NCBI RefSeq assembly: GCF_014352855.1 | Contig: NZ_CP060697.1 | Location: forward strand, 1,426,001 to 1,490,000 | From: Sphingomonas sabuli | GTDB lineage: Bacteria; Pseudomonadota; Alphaproteobacteria; Sphingomonadales; Sphingomonadaceae | DNA: 64,000 bases | Direction of reading: 5' to 3' | Shown: piece after piece, positions 17,113 through 25,785 of the stretch | Numbering within the stretch: position 1 is the first letter of the stretch | Layout of the letters: every line of letters starts with the position of its first letter | Translations under genes and position numbers: made by a program | Notes under the pieces: model-generated | Seen by the model: the letters and a program-made list of their open reading frames with translations, nothing else | The model's database searches: none | What the model was told of the DNA's origin: nothing

Positions 17113-18962
17113 CGATGCGCGCGATCGGGGCCGCCCTTGTAATGTTGGTCACAGGGCAGGCAGCGTTTGCGCAGCCGTTGGCGGTCCATGCCAATCAGGT
17201 CGGCATGTTGCCCGCCGGCGCCAAGCGCGCGATCGTCACCAGCGCGTCCAAGCAGCCGCTTCCATGGCGCCTGCTCGACACCGACGGCACGACGCGCGCA
17301 AGCGGATTGACCAGCCCGTTCGGCGCCGACCGCTGGTCGGGCCAAGCCATCCACCGCATCGATTTCTCAAGTTTCACGAGTGCCGGGCCCGCATACCGGC
17401 TGGTGGTCGGAGAAGCGACTAGCGAACCGTTCGATATTTCGGCCGCGACCTATGCTCCGCTCGCTCGCGATGCGCTGGGCTATTTTTATCAGACACGTGC
17501 CGGCATTCCGATCGAGGCGCGATTTGCCGGGGCGCAATGGGCGCGGCCGGCGGGCCATGCGACCGAAGCGGCGAAATGCCTCGCGGGCACGGATGGGCAC
17601 GGCAACGCCTGGCCGGGCTGCGTCTATAGCCTCGACGTGCGCGGCGGTTGGTACGACGCCGGGGACCACGGCAAATATGTCGTCAACGGCGGCATCAGCC
17701 TGTGGACGTTGCTCAACCTGCACGAACGCAACCAGCTGGCCGGCACGCCCGCGCAATTCGCGGACGGCAGGGCGGCCATCCCGGAAGCCGGAAACGGTGT
17801 TTCCGACCTGCTCGACGAAGCGCGCTGGCAACTCGAATTCTTCTTCCGCATGCAGGTGCCCGACAGCACAACGATGCAGCTCCCCGTCGGCGCGAAGCGC
17901 AACCAGCCGAAGCTGAAGTTCAGCCCGGTCGACGTGTCCGGGATGGTCCATCACAAGGTCAGCGATGACAAGTGGACTGGCATCCCGCTGCGTCCCGACC
18001 AAGACCGCGAACCGCGCGTGCTGTTTCCGCCGAGCACGGCCGCGACGCTCAACTTTGCCGCGGTCACAGCGCAATGCGCGCGCATCTGGAAGACCATCGA
18101 TCCCGCCTTTGCCGCACGATGCCTTCAAGCCGCGGAGCGCGCCTGGGCAGCCGCCGCGCGAAACCCGGCAATCCATGCCATCGACGAATTTCCCGGCAGC
18201 GGCGGCTATGGCGACGCCGATCTGGCCGATGAATTCTATTGGGCGGCGGCCGAGCTGCTGGCAACGACGGGTCGGCCGGCCTACCGGAGCACCGTCGAAA
18301 GCTCTGCCTTCTACCGGCTTGCAACCGTCGGCGAACCTGGCTGGCCGGCCGTCGCGCCGCTCGGCACCATCACGCTGGCGCTGTTGCCCGGTGCCGTCGA
18401 TCCGGCCGAACGATCAAGGCTGCGCACCGCCATCACCCGCGCCGCCGACGGCTTCCTCGGCGAGCGCGCCGGGGTGGGCTACGCGATCCCGTACGCGCCG
18501 GCCGAAGGCTATCCGTGGGGCTCAAACTCCAGCCTGCTGAACCGGGCCATGATCCTTGGACTGGCCGCCGACTTCACTGGCGACACGAAATATCGCGACG
18601 GCGTGATTGACGCGATGGACTATGTGCTCGGACGCAATCCGCTCAGCCGGTCCTACGTCACCGGCTACGGCGAACATCCGATGGCCAATCCGCATCATCG
18701 CTTCTGGGCGCGCGCTGCCGATCCTGCTTTCCCCCCGCCGCCTCCGGGCATCGTTTCTGGCGGTCCAAACAGCACCAGCAGCCCGCGACGCGACGAGCCG
18801 GTCGGACCCGCCAAGGGATGCGCTCCACAGACCTGCTGGGTCGATGACTACCGGTCGTTCACCACCAACGAAGTGGCGATCAACTGGAACGCGCCGCTGC
18901 TGTGGACGGCAGCCTGGCTGGACCAGGTCGGGGCCGGTGCCCCGCTTGGCGCGCTGCGCTAG
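17109..18962 (+). CDS. GH9 family glycoside hydrolase
   Basis: A 617-aa exported protein: signal peptide (MLVTGQAAFAQ), a CelD_N-type immunoglobulin-like domain (about 22-105), then a GH9 (alpha/alpha)6 barrel. Catalytic landmarks are the aspartates of GGWYDAGDHGKYV, the histidines of NPHHRFWAR and the C-terminal acid Glu in TTNEVAINWNAPL. GH9 enzymes act on beta-1,4-glucans; here it may attack glucan or xyloglucan mixed with xylan. The ATG at 17109 overlaps the GH43 stop (ATGA). It is last in the operon; its TAG shares the four bases CTAG with the stop of the convergent GH3 gene. Confidence 0.9.
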   Translation: MTMRAIGAALVMLVTGQAAFAQPLAVHANQVGMLPAGAKRAIVTSASKQPLPWRLLDTDGTTRASGLTSPFGADRWSGQAIHRIDFSSFTSAGPAYRLVVGEATSEPFDISAATYAPLARDALGYFYQTRAGIPIEARFAGAQWARPAGHATEAAKCLAGTDGHGNAWPGCVYSLDVRGGWYDAGDHGKYVVNGGISLWTLLNLHERNQLAGTPAQFADGRAAIPEAGNGVSDLLDEARWQLEFFFRMQVPDSTTMQLPVGAKRNQPKLKFSPVDVSGMVHHKVSDDKWTGIPLRPDQDREPRVLFPPSTAATLNFAAVTAQCARIWKTIDPAFAARCLQAAERAWAAAARNPAIHAIDEFPGSGGYGDADLADEFYWAAAELLATTGRPAYRSTVESSAFYRLATVGEPGWPAVAPLGTITLALLPGAVDPAERSRLRTAITRAADGFLGERAGVGYAIPYAPAEGYPWGSNSSLLNRAMILGLAADFTGDTKYRDGVIDAMDYVLGRNPLSRSYVTGYGEHPMANPHHRFWARAADPAFPPPPPGIVSGGPNSTSSPRRDEPVGPAKGCAPQTCWVDDYRSFTTNEVAINWNAPLLWTAAWLDQVGAGAPLGALR

Positions 18963-21352
18963 CGGACGGTCAGTTTCGTGCTTTTCAGCGCTGCCGAGTT
19001 CGGGCCCGCCGACACGGTAAAAGTGCCCGGCTCGACGACCCGCTTCATGTCGATGTTCCACAACGACAGGTCGCGCGGCGTCAGTTCGAATGTGACCGTG
19101 CGGCGCTCGCCCGGCTGCAACGTGACCCGCTGAAACCGCTTCAGTTCAATCACCGGGCGCGTGACCGACGCTTCGTCGTCGCGCAGGTACAATTGCACCA
19201 CTTCGTCGCCCGCGCGCCGGCCGGTGTTCGTCACGTCGACCAGGACGCGCGCATTCTCGCCACTGGCGATACTGGCCTGCGCAAGCCGCGGCGCGGAGAT
19301 ATCGAAGCTGGTGTAGCTGAGCCCGTATCCGAACGGGAACAGGGGCTTCACCTCGTCGAACAGATAGCCGCGGCGGGCGCTCGGCTTCTGGCTGTAATAG
19401 ACCGGCAGTTGCCCGGCCGATCGGGCGATCGTCACCGGGAGCTTTCCGCCCGGGTTGTAAGCGCCCAGCAAAACGTCGGCGACGGCGTGCCCTGTTTCCT
19501 GCCCGAGATACCAGCCCTCCAGCAACGCCGGCGCGTTCTCCGCAAGATAGTTCACCGACAGGGGGCGGCCGTTGAGCAGGACGACCACCGTCGGCTTGCC
19601 CAGCGCAAGGATTGCGCGGGCGAGGTCCTTCTGCTGACCGAAAAGGTCGAGCGAGGCCCGGTCACCAAGGTGCGTACCCGCCCATGCTTCACGGCTCAAT
19701 TGCTCGTTTTCGCCCAGCACCATGACGATGGTGTCGGCCTGCCGCGCCTTGGCGACGGCTTCGGCGATCAGCTTGCGGTTGACCTCGGCGGGAATGACCT
19801 TGACCTCGTCGCAGGACCAGCACCGCGTTTCCGTAAGGCGGACGCCCTCGGCGTAATCGACCGAATATTTGCCCTGTCCGGCCGCCTGCAGGCCTTCGAG
19901 CACGCTGACCACATGGCGCGGCTCGTCGCTGTAGCCGCCGATCGGCGTCTCCTTCGCATGGCGGCCGACGACCAGCATCCGGTCGACCTTTGCCGCGTTC
20001 AAGGGCAAAAGCCCCCGGTCGTTCTTGAGGAGGACGACCGCTTCGCGCGCCGCCTGCCGCGCCAGCGCGACCGCATCCGGCGTGGCGGTCTCCGCTTCCG
20101 CGCTGGCCGGATCGGCATAGGGATTTTCAAACAGGCCGGACTGGAATTTCTGCCGCAGCACGCGGCGCACCGCATCGTCGACCAGGGCGATCGGAACGCG
20201 CCCGGACGTCACCAGCTTGGGCAGATGCACATACCCTTCGGGGTCGGGCATTTCGACATCCACGCCGGACTTGATCGCCCGCTCGGCGGCATCGGCGACG
20301 TTGCCGAACATCTTGTGCCGCGACACCAGCTCGCGGATCGCGAAATAGTCGCTGACCGTCGCACCCTTGAAGCCCCATTCGTCCTTCAGCACGTCGCGCA
20401 GCAGCCAGCGATTGGCATGGGAGGGAACGCCATCGATTTCGTTGTACGACGGCATCACCGACAGCACGGGAAGCTCCGTCACCGCACGTTCGAACGGCGG
20501 GAAGAAAACTTCGCGCAACGTGCGTTCCGAAATCTGCGCCGGGCCGACGTTGATGCCGCCTTCCGGCTGGCCGTGGCCGGTCATGTGCTTGAGGGTCACC
20601 AGCACCTTGTCGGACGCCAGCGGCAGCGTCTTTCCCTGGTAGCCGCGGATCGCTGCAAGCCCCATTTCGCTGACCAGATACGGATCCTCGCCATAGGTTT
20701 CCTCGATCCGTCCCCAGCGCGGGTCGCGGGCAACGTCGATGACCGGGGAAAGGGCCAGCGTCGCGCCCCGCGCGCGCATTTCGCGTGCCGCGACCGAAAA
20801 CACCTTTTCCAGCAGCGCCGGGTTCCAGGTGCTGGCCAGGGCGATCGCCTGCGGGAAGCTGGTCGCGCCGCGCGCGACGTACCCGTGCAACGCCTCCTCG
20901 TGCATGATGATCGGAATGCCGAGCCGGGTGTTATTCACCGCCCAGCGCTGCGCCGCGTTGACATATTCGGCGGTGTCGCGGCCGTCGCGGTTGACCCCGG
21001 TTGCCGATGCACCCGCATCGCCCGCATTCGACGTGTCCACGCCGCGCTTGTCCGACGGGCGCGCGATCTGACCCAGACCGTGGGGGAAATTCTGAGTCGC
21101 TTCTTCCGGCGAAAAGACGCCGGCATCGGTCTGGATCTTGCCCTTCTGCTCCCACACCGCGATCAATTGCGCGACCTTTTCGTCGAGCGTCATCCGCCCC
21201 AAAAGGTCGTCGATCCGCTGTTCTACCGGCAGACTGGGGTTCTTGTACGGGACTTGCGCAGTGGGCGCGGTGTGCGCGGATCCGGCCGTCGCCATGGTGG
21301 CCAATGCCAGGGTGCCGAACGCAACTCTTCGCAAGCCCTGCATCCCGATCAT
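18959..21352 (-). CDS. GH3 beta-glucosidase / beta-xylosidase
   Basis: A 797-aa exported GH3 enzyme releasing glucose or xylose from oligosaccharide ends. The N-terminal barrel carries the nucleophile Asp of GATVSDYFAI; the alpha/beta sandwich and a C-terminal fibronectin-III-like domain (from YTSFDISAPR, with LQPGERRTVTFEL) follow, the BglX-like arrangement. The ATG at 21352 follows AGGGGAGAG; a longer frame begins at 21382 but would run through the operator. The signal peptide is MQGLRRVAFGTLALATMATAG. It is divergent from the LacI-type regulator. A beta-xylosidase role fits the locus; beta-glucosidase cannot be excluded. Confidence 0.9.
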   Translation of the reverse strand: MIGMQGLRRVAFGTLALATMATAGSAHTAPTAQVPYKNPSLPVEQRIDDLLGRMTLDEKVAQLIAVWEQKGKIQTDAGVFSPEEATQNFPHGLGQIARPSDKRGVDTSNAGDAGASATGVNRDGRDTAEYVNAAQRWAVNNTRLGIPIIMHEEALHGYVARGATSFPQAIALASTWNPALLEKVFSVAAREMRARGATLALSPVIDVARDPRWGRIEETYGEDPYLVSEMGLAAIRGYQGKTLPLASDKVLVTLKHMTGHGQPEGGINVGPAQISERTLREVFFPPFERAVTELPVLSVMPSYNEIDGVPSHANRWLLRDVLKDEWGFKGATVSDYFAIRELVSRHKMFGNVADAAERAIKSGVDVEMPDPEGYVHLPKLVTSGRVPIALVDDAVRRVLRQKFQSGLFENPYADPASAEAETATPDAVALARQAAREAVVLLKNDRGLLPLNAAKVDRMLVVGRHAKETPIGGYSDEPRHVVSVLEGLQAAGQGKYSVDYAEGVRLTETRCWSCDEVKVIPAEVNRKLIAEAVAKARQADTIVMVLGENEQLSREAWAGTHLGDRASLDLFGQQKDLARAILALGKPTVVVLLNGRPLSVNYLAENAPALLEGWYLGQETGHAVADVLLGAYNPGGKLPVTIARSAGQLPVYYSQKPSARRGYLFDEVKPLFPFGYGLSYTSFDISAPRLAQASIASGENARVLVDVTNTGRRAGDEVVQLYLRDDEASVTRPVIELKRFQRVTLQPGERRTVTFELTPRDLSLWNIDMKRVVEPGTFTVSAGPNSAALKSTKLTVR

Positions 21353-21367
21353 GTCTCTCTCCCCTTT

Positions 21368-21381
21368 TGGTAGCGCTACCA
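21368..21381. promoter_or_regulatory. XylR-type operator O4 (GH3 / repressor)
   Basis: TGGTAGCGCTACCA, a perfect palindrome, the same 14-mer as at 36118-36131. It lies 16 bp upstream of the GH3 start and between it and the LacI-type gene, implying repression of the hydrolase and possible autoregulation. Confidence 0.75.
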
Positions 21382-21444
21382 TATCGGTCTTTACCGGCGT
21401 TGCAATGCATGCCGCCGCTTCTTACAGCGCAAGCAGGAGAGCGC

Positions 21445-22479
21445 ATGAAGCAGAGCCGGAGAGGCCGCGGAGGGGTAACGATCGACGACGTCGCGCGTCA
21501 CGCCGGCGTCTCCGCGATGACGGTGTCGCGCGTCATCAACGGCGAGAACAATGTCCGCGACGCCACCCGCGATCGGGTCAAGGAAGCAATCGAGAAACTG
21601 TCCTTCCGCCCCAACACGGCGGCGCGCAATCTTGCCGCGGGCAAGGACGCGCATATTGCCTTGCTCTATTCCAATCCGTCGAATGCCTATTTCAGCGAGA
21701 TCCTGGTCGGCGCGCTCGACGGCGCCCGCCGCGGCGGCCATCACCTGATCATCGAAACCTGCGACCTGAGCAGCAAGCAGGAGCAGGAGGACGCGGTTCG
21801 TCGGGCAATCAACGCACGCGCGCTGGGCGTCGTCATTCCGCCGCCGGTGTCCGAATCCAAGATCGTGCTGTCGGCGCTGGCCAAGGCCGAAATCCCGAGC
21901 GTCACGATCGTCATGGGTGAGCATTACAAGAACCCGCTCAATGTGCGCATGGACGACCGCGCGGCGGGGCAGGAAATGGTCGGCCACCTGATTGGGCTTG
22001 GCCATCGGCGTATCGGGATGATCCTCGGCGACCCCAACCAGCTGGCAAGCAAGCTTCGCTATCAAGGCTATGTCGACGCGCTTAACGCGGCCGGGATCGC
22101 GATCGACGAGACGCTCGTCGAGCAGGGGTATTTCGAATATAAGTCGGGACATATCGCAGCGGAAAAGCTGCTTAATCGCGCCGACCGGCCGACGGCCATT
22201 TTCGCCAGCAACGACGACATGGCGGCCGCCACTATCAGCGTCGCCCACCGCAGCGGGCTGGACGTTCCCGGCGATCTCAGCGTCGCCGGGTTCGACGATA
22301 CCGCGCTTGCGACCAACGTGTGGCCGGAACTGACCACCATCCGTCAGCCGATTTGCGAAATGGCCGAGGCCGCAGTCGCCCTGCTGCTCGCAAATATCAA
22401 TTCGCCAGTCAGGCATCCGGTCGAACGTGTGCTCGATTACCGGCTGGTCGTCCGTCAATCGACAGCCCCGCCGCGCTGA
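21445..22479 (+). CDS. xylR: LacI-family repressor, probable xylan/xylose regulator
   Basis: A 344-aa LacI/GalR regulator. Its N-terminal helix-turn-helix is VTIDDVARHAGVSAMTVSR with hinge helix (NTAARNLAAGK), followed by a periplasmic-binding-protein-like sensor domain (IALLYSNPSNAYFSEILVG to the C-terminus). The ATG at 21445 follows AGGAGAG; the upstream open frame lacks similarity. It stands divergently from GH3 and just before the sugar porter, and the only LacI-type palindromes repeated through the island lie in promoter regions of these neighbours. By analogy with Caulobacter XylR, xylose or a xylo-oligosaccharide would relieve repression. The effector is an inference. Confidence 0.85.
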   Translation: MKQSRRGRGGVTIDDVARHAGVSAMTVSRVINGENNVRDATRDRVKEAIEKLSFRPNTAARNLAAGKDAHIALLYSNPSNAYFSEILVGALDGARRGGHHLIIETCDLSSKQEQEDAVRRAINARALGVVIPPPVSESKIVLSALAKAEIPSVTIVMGEHYKNPLNVRMDDRAAGQEMVGHLIGLGHRRIGMILGDPNQLASKLRYQGYVDALNAAGIAIDETLVEQGYFEYKSGHIAAEKLLNRADRPTAIFASNDDMAAATISVAHRSGLDVPGDLSVAGFDDTALATNVWPELTTIRQPICEMAEAAVALLLANINSPVRHPVERVLDYRLVVRQSTAPPR

Positions 22480-22515
22480 TCCGCAAGCCTGAAAAATAAT
22501 CATGGACGGCAGTTC

Positions 22516-22529
22516 CGTTACCGCTAACA
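22516..22529. promoter_or_regulatory. XylR-type operator O5 (sugar porter operon)
   Basis: CGTTACCGCTAACA, the reverse complement of TGTTAGCGGTAACG at 9300-9313. It lies 28 bp upstream of the porter start. Confidence 0.7.
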
Positions 22530-22556
22530 TCCGAAGCGGAGCAGGGAGGCTTTGTC

Positions 22557-23957
22557 ATGGTTGCAAAAAGTGAAGGCGCCAACATTGGGTTCATCGGCGC
22601 CATCGTCGCGGTGGCAACGATCGGCGGCTTTTTGTTCGGTTACGACAGCGGTGCGGTCAACGGCACGCAGCAAGGGCTGCGTGAGGCGTTCGCGCTAAGT
22701 GACACTGGCCTGGGCTTCACTGTCGGGTCGCTGCTCATCGGTTGTTTCATCGGCGCGTTCAGCGCGGGCCGGCTGGCCGACATGTTCGGCCGCCGCAACG
22801 TGATGATGCTGGCCGCGGTCTTCTTCACGGTCGGCGCGCTGGTCCAGGGTTTCGCGGAAACGCAGGCGGTGTTCGTCGCCGCCCGGCTGGTCGGCGGGAT
22901 GGCGGTCGGCGCGGCCAGCGTGTTGTCTCCAGCTTACATTTCCGAAGTCGCGCCGGCCAATATCCGCGGCCGGCTGACGACGGTGCAGCAGATCATGATC
23001 ATCACCGGCCTTACCGCTGCGTTCGTGGTCAATTACTTCCTCGCCGCTTCGGCCGGAGAATCGACCGCAACCTACTGGCTTGGGATCGAAGCCTGGCGGT
23101 GGATGTACCTGATGCAGGCCATCCCGGCAGTGATCTTTCTGGTCGCGCTGTTCGCGATTCCGGAAAGCCCGCGCTATCTCGTTTCCAAGGGTCGTGACGA
23201 CCAGGCCGAAAGCGTCCTTGCCAGCCTGTTCGGCAGCGGCGTCGCCAAATCCAAGCTGCGCGAGATTCGCGAAACCTTCAATGCCGAGCACCAGCCGCGC
23301 TTCAGCGACATCAAGGGGCCGGTCCTTGGTCTTCGTCCGATCGTCTGGGTCGGCATCATGCTTGCGGTGTTCCAGCAACTCGTCGGCATCAACGTCATCT
23401 TCTATTACGGCGCGACCTTGTGGCAGCTGGCCGGCTTTACCGAAGACCAGTCGTTGCAGATCAACATGGTGTCGGGCGCGGTTTCGATTGCGGCCTGTTT
23501 CGTGACCATCGCGGTTATCGACAAGATCGGCCGCAAGCCGCTGCTGCTGATCGGCTCCGCGGGCATGGCGGTCACGCTGTTCGCGATGGTCTATGCCTTC
23601 GCCAACGGGACGCTGGATCCGGCCGGCAAGCTGCAATTGTCCGACGAACTGGGCATCGTCGCGCTGGTCGCGGCCAACCTGTACGTGATCTTCTTCAACG
23701 TCAGCTGGGGTCCGGTGATGTGGGTCATGCTGGGCGAGATGTTCCCCAACCAGATCCGCGGATCGGCATTGGCCGTGGCCGGTTTCGCCCAGTGGTTTTC
23801 GAACTATCTGATCGCGCAGACCTTCCCGATGATGGCGGCATGGAGCCTGGCCGGAAGCTACACCTTCTACGCTGTCTGCGCGGTGATCAGCTTCTTCCTT
23901 GTCCAGAAGTACATCCATGAGACCAAGGGCAAGGAACTGGAAGAAATGCAGGGTTGA
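22557..23957 (+). CDS. MFS sugar porter, probable xylose:H+ symporter
   Basis: A 466-aa inner-membrane transporter of the sugar porter family with about 12 transmembrane helices. Family motifs are complete: GGFLFGYDSGAVNG in helix 1, DMFGRRNVM after helix 2, PESPRYLVSKGR before the central loop, FQQLVGINVIFYYG in helix 7, DKIGRKPLL, and the C-terminal ETKGKELEEM. The ATG at 22557 follows GCAGGGAGG. It heads the probable operon porter-xylD-MHS transporter and has its own operator. Xylose as substrate is inferred from XylE-like motifs and context. Confidence 0.9.
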   Translation: MVAKSEGANIGFIGAIVAVATIGGFLFGYDSGAVNGTQQGLREAFALSDTGLGFTVGSLLIGCFIGAFSAGRLADMFGRRNVMMLAAVFFTVGALVQGFAETQAVFVAARLVGGMAVGAASVLSPAYISEVAPANIRGRLTTVQQIMIITGLTAAFVVNYFLAASAGESTATYWLGIEAWRWMYLMQAIPAVIFLVALFAIPESPRYLVSKGRDDQAESVLASLFGSGVAKSKLREIRETFNAEHQPRFSDIKGPVLGLRPIVWVGIMLAVFQQLVGINVIFYYGATLWQLAGFTEDQSLQINMVSGAVSIAACFVTIAVIDKIGRKPLLLIGSAGMAVTLFAMVYAFANGTLDPAGKLQLSDELGIVALVAANLYVIFFNVSWGPVMWVMLGEMFPNQIRGSALAVAGFAQWFSNYLIAQTFPMMAAWSLAGSYTFYAVCAVISFFLVQKYIHETKGKELEEMQG

Positions 23958-23967
23958 TGGATAAGCC

Positions 23968-23992
23968 TCCCCGTCCCATGCGGGCGGGGAGC
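23968..23992 (+). terminator. Intergenic hairpin before xylD
   Basis: CTCCCCG (23968-23974) pairs with CGGGGAG (23986-23992), with an inner CCC/GGG and one bulged T. No T-run follows; it may attenuate or act as an RNA-stability element between the porter and xylD rather than a full terminator. Confidence 0.35.
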
Positions 23993-24006
23993 TTCACGAG
24001 GAACCC

Positions 24007-25785
24007 ATGAGCCGCCAACCCGCCCGCCCGTTCCGTTCGCGCGACTGGTTCGATGCCCCGGGCCGGAGCGATATGGCCGCGCTCTATCTCGAGCGGTTCA
24101 TGAACAGCGGGCTGACCCCGGACGAGCTACGCTCGGGCAAGCCGATCATCGGCATTTCGCAATCGGGTTCGGACCTGGTCCCGTGTAATCGCGTGCACCT
24201 GTCGCTCGTCGACCGGGTGAAGGCGGGCATTCGCGACGCCGGCGGCGTGCCGATGGAATTCCCGATGCACCCGATCTTCGAGAATTGTCGCCGCCCGACC
24301 GCCGCGCTCGACCGCAACCTCGCTTATCTGGGTCTCGTCGAAACGCTCAATGGCTATCCGATCGACGCCGTCGTCCTTACCACCGGTTGCGACAAGACGA
24401 CGCCCGCCAGCATCATGGCCGCCTGCACGGTCGACATTCCTGCGATCACCTTGTCCGGCGGTCCGATGCTCGACGGCTGGCATGAGGGCGAATTGGTCGG
24501 TTCAGGCACCGTCATCTGGCGCTCGCGCCGCAAGCTCGCCGCGGGCGAGATCGACGAGGAGGAATTCTTCCGCCGCGCCACCGACAGCGCGCCTTCGCTC
24601 GGCCATTGCAACACGATGGGCACGGCCTCGACGATGAACGCCGTGTCCGAAGCGCTGGGCCTCTCGCTGCCCGGCAACGCGGCGATCCCCGCGCCATATC
24701 GCGAGCGTGGGCAGATGGCCTATGAAACCGGGCGGCGCATCGTCGACATGGCGTACGAAGACCTGCGCCCGTCGAAGATCCTGACCCGCGCATCCTTTCT
24801 AAACGCCATCCGCCTGGTGACCGCGATCGGCGGCTCGACCAACGCCCAGCCGCACGTGATGGCGATGGCCCGCCATGCCGGCGTTGACCTGCGACCCGAC
24901 GATTGGACGACCGTCGGTTACGACCTTCCGTTGCTGGTCAACATGCAGCCCGCGGGTGAGTATCTGAGCGAGCGGTTCCACCGCGCCGGGGGCGTCCCGG
25001 CGGTGTTGTGGGAACTGCTTCAAGCCGGTCAGCTCGACGGCGGCGAATTGACCGTGACGGGCCGCACGCAGGCCGAGAACCTGCACGCACGCGAAAGCAC
25101 CGACCGGGCGGTGATCAAGGCCTTCGCAGCGCCGTTGCGGGAAAAGGCCGGCTTTCTCGTCCTCAGCGGCAATCTGTTCGACTTCGCCATCATGAAGACC
25201 AGCGTCATCTCCAACGATTTCCGAAAGCGCTATCTAAGCGAGGCCGGCCGCGAGGGCATATTCGAGGCACGGGCGATCGTGTTCGACGGCTCCGACGATT
25301 ATCACGAGCGGATCAACGATCCGGCGCTGAACATCGACGAAGGCTGTATCCTGGTCATCCGGGGGGCCGGCGTGATCGGCTGGCCGGGCTCCGCCGAAGT
25401 GGTCAACATGCAGCCGCCGGACGCGCTGATCCAGCGCGGCATCGCCAGCCTGCCGACGCTTGGCGACGGGCGCCAGTCTGGCACGTCCGACAGCCCCAGC
25501 ATACTCAATGCCTCGCCCGAAAGCGCGGCTGGGGGCGGCCTGTCGTGGCTGCGCACCGGCGACATGATCCGCGTCGATCTCAATACCGGCCGCTGCGACG
25601 CGCTGGTGTCCGACGAAGAGATCGCCCGGCGTCAGTCCGAAGCGCCGCCGGCGGTGCCGGAAAGTCGGACGCCGTGGGAGGAATTGTATCGCGAGAAGAC
25701 GGGCCAGATGCGCGATGGCGCGGTGCTCGATTTCGCGGTCAAGTATCGCGGCACCAGCAACAAGACCCCAAGGCACAACCATTGA
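24007..25785 (+). CDS. xylD: D-xylonate dehydratase (IlvD/EDD family)
   Basis: Dehydrates D-xylonate to 2-keto-3-deoxy-D-xylonate, third step of the Weimberg pathway. The length (592 aa) is that of pentonate dehydratases. Cys60 (DLVPCNRVH), Cys128 (TTGCDKTTP) and Cys201 (SLGHCNTMGT) sit where the Caulobacter XylD [2Fe-2S] ligands are. An L-arabonate substrate is possible since the subfamily overlaps, but all other Weimberg genes are present nearby. The ATG at 24007 follows GAGGAAC. It is cotranscribed with the porter upstream and overlaps the MHS transporter downstream (TTGA). Confidence 0.9.
   Translation: MSRQPARPFRSRDWFDAPGRSDMAALYLERFMNSGLTPDELRSGKPIIGISQSGSDLVPCNRVHLSLVDRVKAGIRDAGGVPMEFPMHPIFENCRRPTAALDRNLAYLGLVETLNGYPIDAVVLTTGCDKTTPASIMAACTVDIPAITLSGGPMLDGWHEGELVGSGTVIWRSRRKLAAGEIDEEEFFRRATDSAPSLGHCNTMGTASTMNAVSEALGLSLPGNAAIPAPYRERGQMAYETGRRIVDMAYEDLRPSKILTRASFLNAIRLVTAIGGSTNAQPHVMAMARHAGVDLRPDDWTTVGYDLPLLVNMQPAGEYLSERFHRAGGVPAVLWELLQAGQLDGGELTVTGRTQAENLHARESTDRAVIKAFAAPLREKAGFLVLSGNLFDFAIMKTSVISNDFRKRYLSEAGREGIFEARAIVFDGSDDYHERINDPALNIDEGCILVIRGAGVIGWPGSAEVVNMQPPDALIQRGIASLPTLGDGRQSGTSDSPSILNASPESAAGGGLSWLRTGDMIRVDLNTGRCDALVSDEEIARRQSEAPPAVPESRTPWEELYREKTGQMRDGAVLDFAVKYRGTSNKTPRHNH

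Noticed and set aside
18902..21373. Long plus-strand open frame of over 800 codons antisense to the GH3 gene
   Set aside because: It lacks family motifs, is Arg/His-rich as GC-skewed shadows are, and the GH3 frame on the other strand has clear domains.
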